The notes below the pieces were generated by a model that had not been told where the DNA came from, did no database searches, and saw only the letters and a list, made by a program, of their open reading frames with translations. Shown here piece after piece: positions 61,318 to 64,000 of a stretch of DNA of 64,000 bases. The DNA is from CAVUAN01 sp963739435. Lineage in GTDB: Bacteria > Acidobacteriota > Thermoanaerobaculia > UBA5066 > Gp7-AA6. Positions within the stretch are counted from its first letter, which is position 1. Each line of letters starts with the position of its first letter. The stretch is taken from assembly GCA_963739435.1 (NCBI GenBank), contig CAVUAN010000005.1:124001-188000 (forward strand), given 5' to 3'. The position numbers and the translations under genes were made by a program.

Positions 61318-63184
61318 TCACACGCGTATTCCGTAATGGCGCCGCCACAGCTCGAACATCACGAGCGCGAAGAGGCGCTGCGTGTTCGCCAGGCCCCGGC
61401 TCTGGCCCCGGACGAGAGAACGAACCGTGGGAGGGTCGAACAGCGCCGGATCCGCTTCGGAGAGCACGTCCTCGATGAAGCGGCCCCAGTCGCCGCGAAA
61501 CCAGTCGGCCAGAGGCAGCGCGAACCCCTGCTTGCGCGAAAGGTCCAGCTCCGCCGGCAGAAGCTTCGCCGCCAGCCGCCGGGGGAGGATCTTGCGCCTG
61601 CCGCCCTTCGCCCGCAGGGAATCGGGCACGTCGCGGAACGCGAGCTCGATGATCCGCGGATCGAGCCACGGCGCCCGCACCTCGAGCGAGGTCAGCATGC
61701 TCGCCCGATCGACCTTGACGAGGATGTCGTCGACGAGGTACGTCTCGAAGTCGACCGCCGTGGCCTGCGGAGAGAGGGGATGCATGCGGGCCGGCAGAGC
61801 CCGGCCTTGTAGTCTTCGGGCGTCCCTTCCCGCGCGGAAGCGCGCCGGGCGCCAGCAGGCGCCGCCGCGTCCGCGCGTCGAAAAAGAGGTTGACGTGCGC
61901 GATGACGCGGGGCACGTCTCCCGCCGCCGCGATCAGGTAGTTGCGGCCCCGGACGCCCGGAGGAAGGATCGTCGCCGCGCCTCCGACGGCCCGCCGCACC
62001 GGCCCCGGGAGCGCGCGCATCACCTGCTGCTGGCGCTCGATCCAGTCGTAGTGGAGGTAGCCGCCGAACAGCTCGTCGCCGCCGTCGCCGCCCAGGGCGA
62101 CGGTGGCGTGCTGGCGGATCAGCCGGGAGACGAGGTACGTCGGCACCATCGACGAGTCGCCGAGCGGCTCGTCGTACTGCCGGGCGAGTTCGGGCAGCAG
62201 ATCGACGGTCGCCGGCTCGGCCGCGAGCTCGAGGTGATCGGTGCCGAAGTGCCGGGCCACGAGCCGCGCGTGCGGCGCCTCGTCGAAGTCGCCATGCCCC
62301 GGAAACGAGATGTTGAACGTCTTCACCGGCTTCGACGACACGCGCGCCGCCATCGCCGTCACGAGGCTCGAGTCGATCCCCCCGCTCAGCATGATCCCGA
62401 CCGGCACGTCCGCGATCAGCCGCAGGCGCACCGAGTCGAGGAGAAGATCCTCGAGCTCGCGCACGAGCTCGGACGCCGGCCGGTCCGGGCCCCGCTTCCG
62501 ATCGGGCAGCTACCAGTACGCCCAGGTCGTCACCAGGTCGCGCTCCAGGTCGAAGGTCAGCGCGTGCCCCTGCGGAAGCTTGTGCACTCCCGCCAGGATG
62601 CAGAGCGAGCCCGGGACGTAGCCGTACGTGAGGTAGAAGTCCAGGCCCTCGCCATCGAGCTCGCGCGGAAACGCCGGGTCCGTCATCAGGGCCTTCAGCT
62701 CGGAGGCGAGGGCGAGCGTCCCGTTGGCGTGGCGGTAGAAGAGGGGCTTCTCGCCGGCGCGGTCCCGCGCGCAGAAAGACCTGCTCTTCTCGGTGTCGTA
62801 GAGGGCGAAGGCGAACATCCCGTTCAAGCGCGACAGGCAGTCCGTTCCCCACTCCCCGTAGGCCTCGAGGAGCACCTCCGTGTCGCTTGCCGTCCGAAAG
62901 CGGTGCCCGAGCTTCTCGAGCTCGGCTCGCAGCAGGCGGTAGTTGTAGATCTCGCCGTTGAACGTGATCCACCAGCGCCCGGCGGAATCGGACATCGGCT
63001 GATGGCCGCCCGGGGAAAGATCGATGATCGCCAGCCGCCGCATCGCGAGGCCGACACGCCCGTCGTCCGACCACCAGGAACCCGAGTCGTCCGGTCCCCG
63101 GTGCCGGATGCTGTCTCGCATCGCATCCAGAGGAGGCCGCGGCCTGCCCGCCTCGCGGGCAGCGACGGCGACTATTCCGCACAT
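61318..63184 (-). CDS. asnB: Glutamine-hydrolysing asparagine synthase-like protein, with an in-frame TAG and an indel
   Basis: About 622 residues when read through. The N-terminal glutaminase begins with the catalytic MCGIVAVAAREAG and has RHRGPDDSGSW and FNGEIYNYRLL. The synthetase domain has the PP-loop VGIMLSGGIDSSLVTAMAAR and VALGGDGGDELFGGY. A TAG at 62510-62512 interrupts AYW and LPDRKRGPD, where YWxLP is normal, so one codon is changed. An indel near 61810 precedes VDFETYLVDDILVKVDRASM. In glycan operons AsnB homologues amidate sugar acids, as WbpS does, and that may be its role here. Confidence 0.83.
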
Positions 63185-64000
63185 GCGCGGCCTCCGTCGG
63201 AAGGAGCGGCGCCCAATTCCCTGTAGACCCCCTCGAAGCGGCGCGCGGCCTTTTCCGCCGAGAGCGTCCGCACCCGCTCCCGCGCCCGGGCGGCGCGCTG
63301 GCGCGCGAGCGAAGGATCCGCCAGACAGCGCTCGATGCCCTCCGCCATCGACTCGACTGACGACGCGTCGACGAAAATGGCGCAATCTTCGCTGGCGATC
63401 TCGCGGTGGGCGGGAATGTCCGAGAGCACGACGGGGCAGCCCGCGGCCATCGCCTCGAGCACCGCGTTGGGCTGTCCTTCCGCGAGACTCACCGACACGA
63501 GCACATCCGCGCGCCTCATCAAACCCCACACATCGGGACGGTAGCCCGAAACCCGCACGATGTCGGCAATTCCTTCGGACCGGACCGCGTTGTCGACCAG
63601 CTCCGGATGGGTTCCGTCACCGACCAGGAAGGCCGTGACCGGCACCTTTTTGGCAACCCGGCCGATTGCCCCGATCATCCGGGGGAGGTTCTTGATCGGC
63701 GTAAAGCGGTTGACGGACAGGATCATCCGGCTTCCGCGTGGCAGCCCGAGTGCCGCGTCATCGGCCGGCTCGGCCCGCTCGATATCGTCAAACGGAACGA
63801 TGTTCGCGATGATCTCGCACCTTCCTCCGGAGGGCGCTCTCCCCCGCCAGTAGGCGACGCCGCCCTCGGAATTGGCCACGATGGCGCCGGCCGTGCGGGC
63901 CACGAGAGCCCGAAACCGCTCTTTCACCCCGCCCTCGTAGAACGCGGCCGAGCTGCGTTCGGTAAGGACCCACGGAACGCGCAGGATGGCGGCCGAAAGG
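63172..64000 (-). CDS. Glycosyltransferase family 4, partial
   Basis: The 5' part lies outside the window; in-frame coding continues to the right edge (RVPWVLTERSSAAFYEGGVK). The C-terminal GT-B half is seen as ILSVNRFTPIKNLPRMIGAI, TAFLVGDGTHPELVDNAVRS and VSGYRPDVWGLMRRADVLVS, with EX7E in LAEGQPNAVLEAMAAGCPVV. Its stop overlaps the asnB start by 13 bases. It is part of the polysaccharide operon; the donor is unknown. Confidence 0.88.
   Translation of the reverse strand, partial: LSAAILRVPWVLTERSSAAFYEGGVKERFRALVARTAGAIVANSEGGVAYWRGRAPSGGRCEIIANIVPFDDIERAEPADDAALGLPRGSRMILSVNRFTPIKNLPRMIGAIGRVAKKVPVTAFLVGDGTHPELVDNAVRSEGIADIVRVSGYRPDVWGLMRRADVLVSVSLAEGQPNAVLEAMAAGCPVVLSDIPAHREIASEDCAIFVDASSVESMAEGIERCLADPSLARQRAARARERVRTLSAEKAARRFEGVYRELGAAPSDGGRACAE

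Noticed and set aside
1..64000. tRNA, rRNA, riboswitch, prophage or insertion sequence
   Set aside because: I looked for cloverleaf-type segments, conserved rRNA blocks, transposase or integrase motifs and terminal repeats with target duplications, and found none I could support; the only mobile-looking DNA is short repeats.

Overview
The window is high-GC DNA from a Gram-negative-type (diderm) bacterium. Support for this comes from a lipid A L-Ara4N (arn) locus, an ABC exporter for O-polysaccharide, a Wzz-type chain-length protein, a lipoprotein superoxide dismutase and many signal peptides. There is no rRNA, tRNA or ribosomal protein gene to fix the taxonomy. The fused Kgd-type 2-oxoglutarate dehydrogenase and the general gene mix suggest an uncultured Acidobacteriota-like lineage, but this is a low-confidence inference. 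Many otherwise typical genes are broken by single-base indels at short homopolymers. I read these mostly as sequence or assembly errors and annotate across them. No gene-free stretch exceeds about 300 bases, and I see no prophage, insertion sequence, CRISPR array or RNA gene.

Layout. 1-5.5 kb (minus): envelope operon wzm-wzt-arnB-arnC and a split arnA (formyltransferase, then decarboxylase, cut by the window edge). 5.6-9.3 kb: an AttH-like protein, two tandem paralogous secreted proteins and an amino-acid permease, all heavily frameshifted. 9.2-12.2 kb (minus): HAD hydrolase, SDR, ispH, and a 58-residue Cys-rich protein coupled to a TetR regulator. 12.8-15.9 kb (plus): moaD, moaE, enoyl-CoA hydratase and aldehyde dehydrogenase, divergent from tetR across a palindromic operator. 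16-18.8 kb: S9 peptidase and a dienoyl-CoA-reductase-like SDR. 18.9-25.6 kb (plus): a compact lipid cluster of cNMP-binding patatin, fatty-acyl-AMP ligase, CFA-type methyltransferase, acyl carrier protein, soluble acyl-ACP desaturase and alpha/beta hydrolase. 25.6-29.3 kb (minus): Kgd-type 2-oxoglutarate dehydrogenase. 29.3-44.6 kb: housekeeping and stress genes (DUF2891, TerB, DinB, DedA, QueF, class IV aminotransferase, MBL hydrolase, C26 amidotransferase, thiolase, two-component system, Cu/Zn SOD, two PLP decarboxylases, cupin, FHA-GAF, ferritin-like, RRM protein). 44.7-48.9 kb (minus): a three-subunit molybdenum hydroxylase of the 4-hydroxybenzoyl-CoA-reductase type. 49-51.7 kb: a trans-sulfuration enzyme and two secreted proteins with Thr/Pro linkers. 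51.7-64 kb (minus): a polysaccharide operon (Wzz, CapD/WbpM-like dehydratase, WecA-like transferase, two epimerases, three glycosyltransferases, a methyltransferase and AsnB).

How the genes work together. The most notable coherent systems are the lipid cluster and a predicted TetR regulon. In the lipid cluster a free fatty acid would be loaded on a dedicated ACP, desaturated, alkylated and released. In the predicted regulon the same 16-bp palindrome, with matching promoter geometry, precedes both the moaD operon and the region between the molybdenum-hydroxylase operon and the trans-sulfuration gene. This links molybdopterin synthase to a molybdoenzyme 36 kb away. Several monocistronic genes have a TANNNT box only 6-8 bases before ATG and no Shine-Dalgarno, which suggests frequent leaderless transcripts. 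Three families of short repeats (GGACTTT heptamers, paired CCCTCTCCC hairpins and a GGGATCT/GGAATGACA patchwork) sit at gene borders and in places reach into coding sequence.
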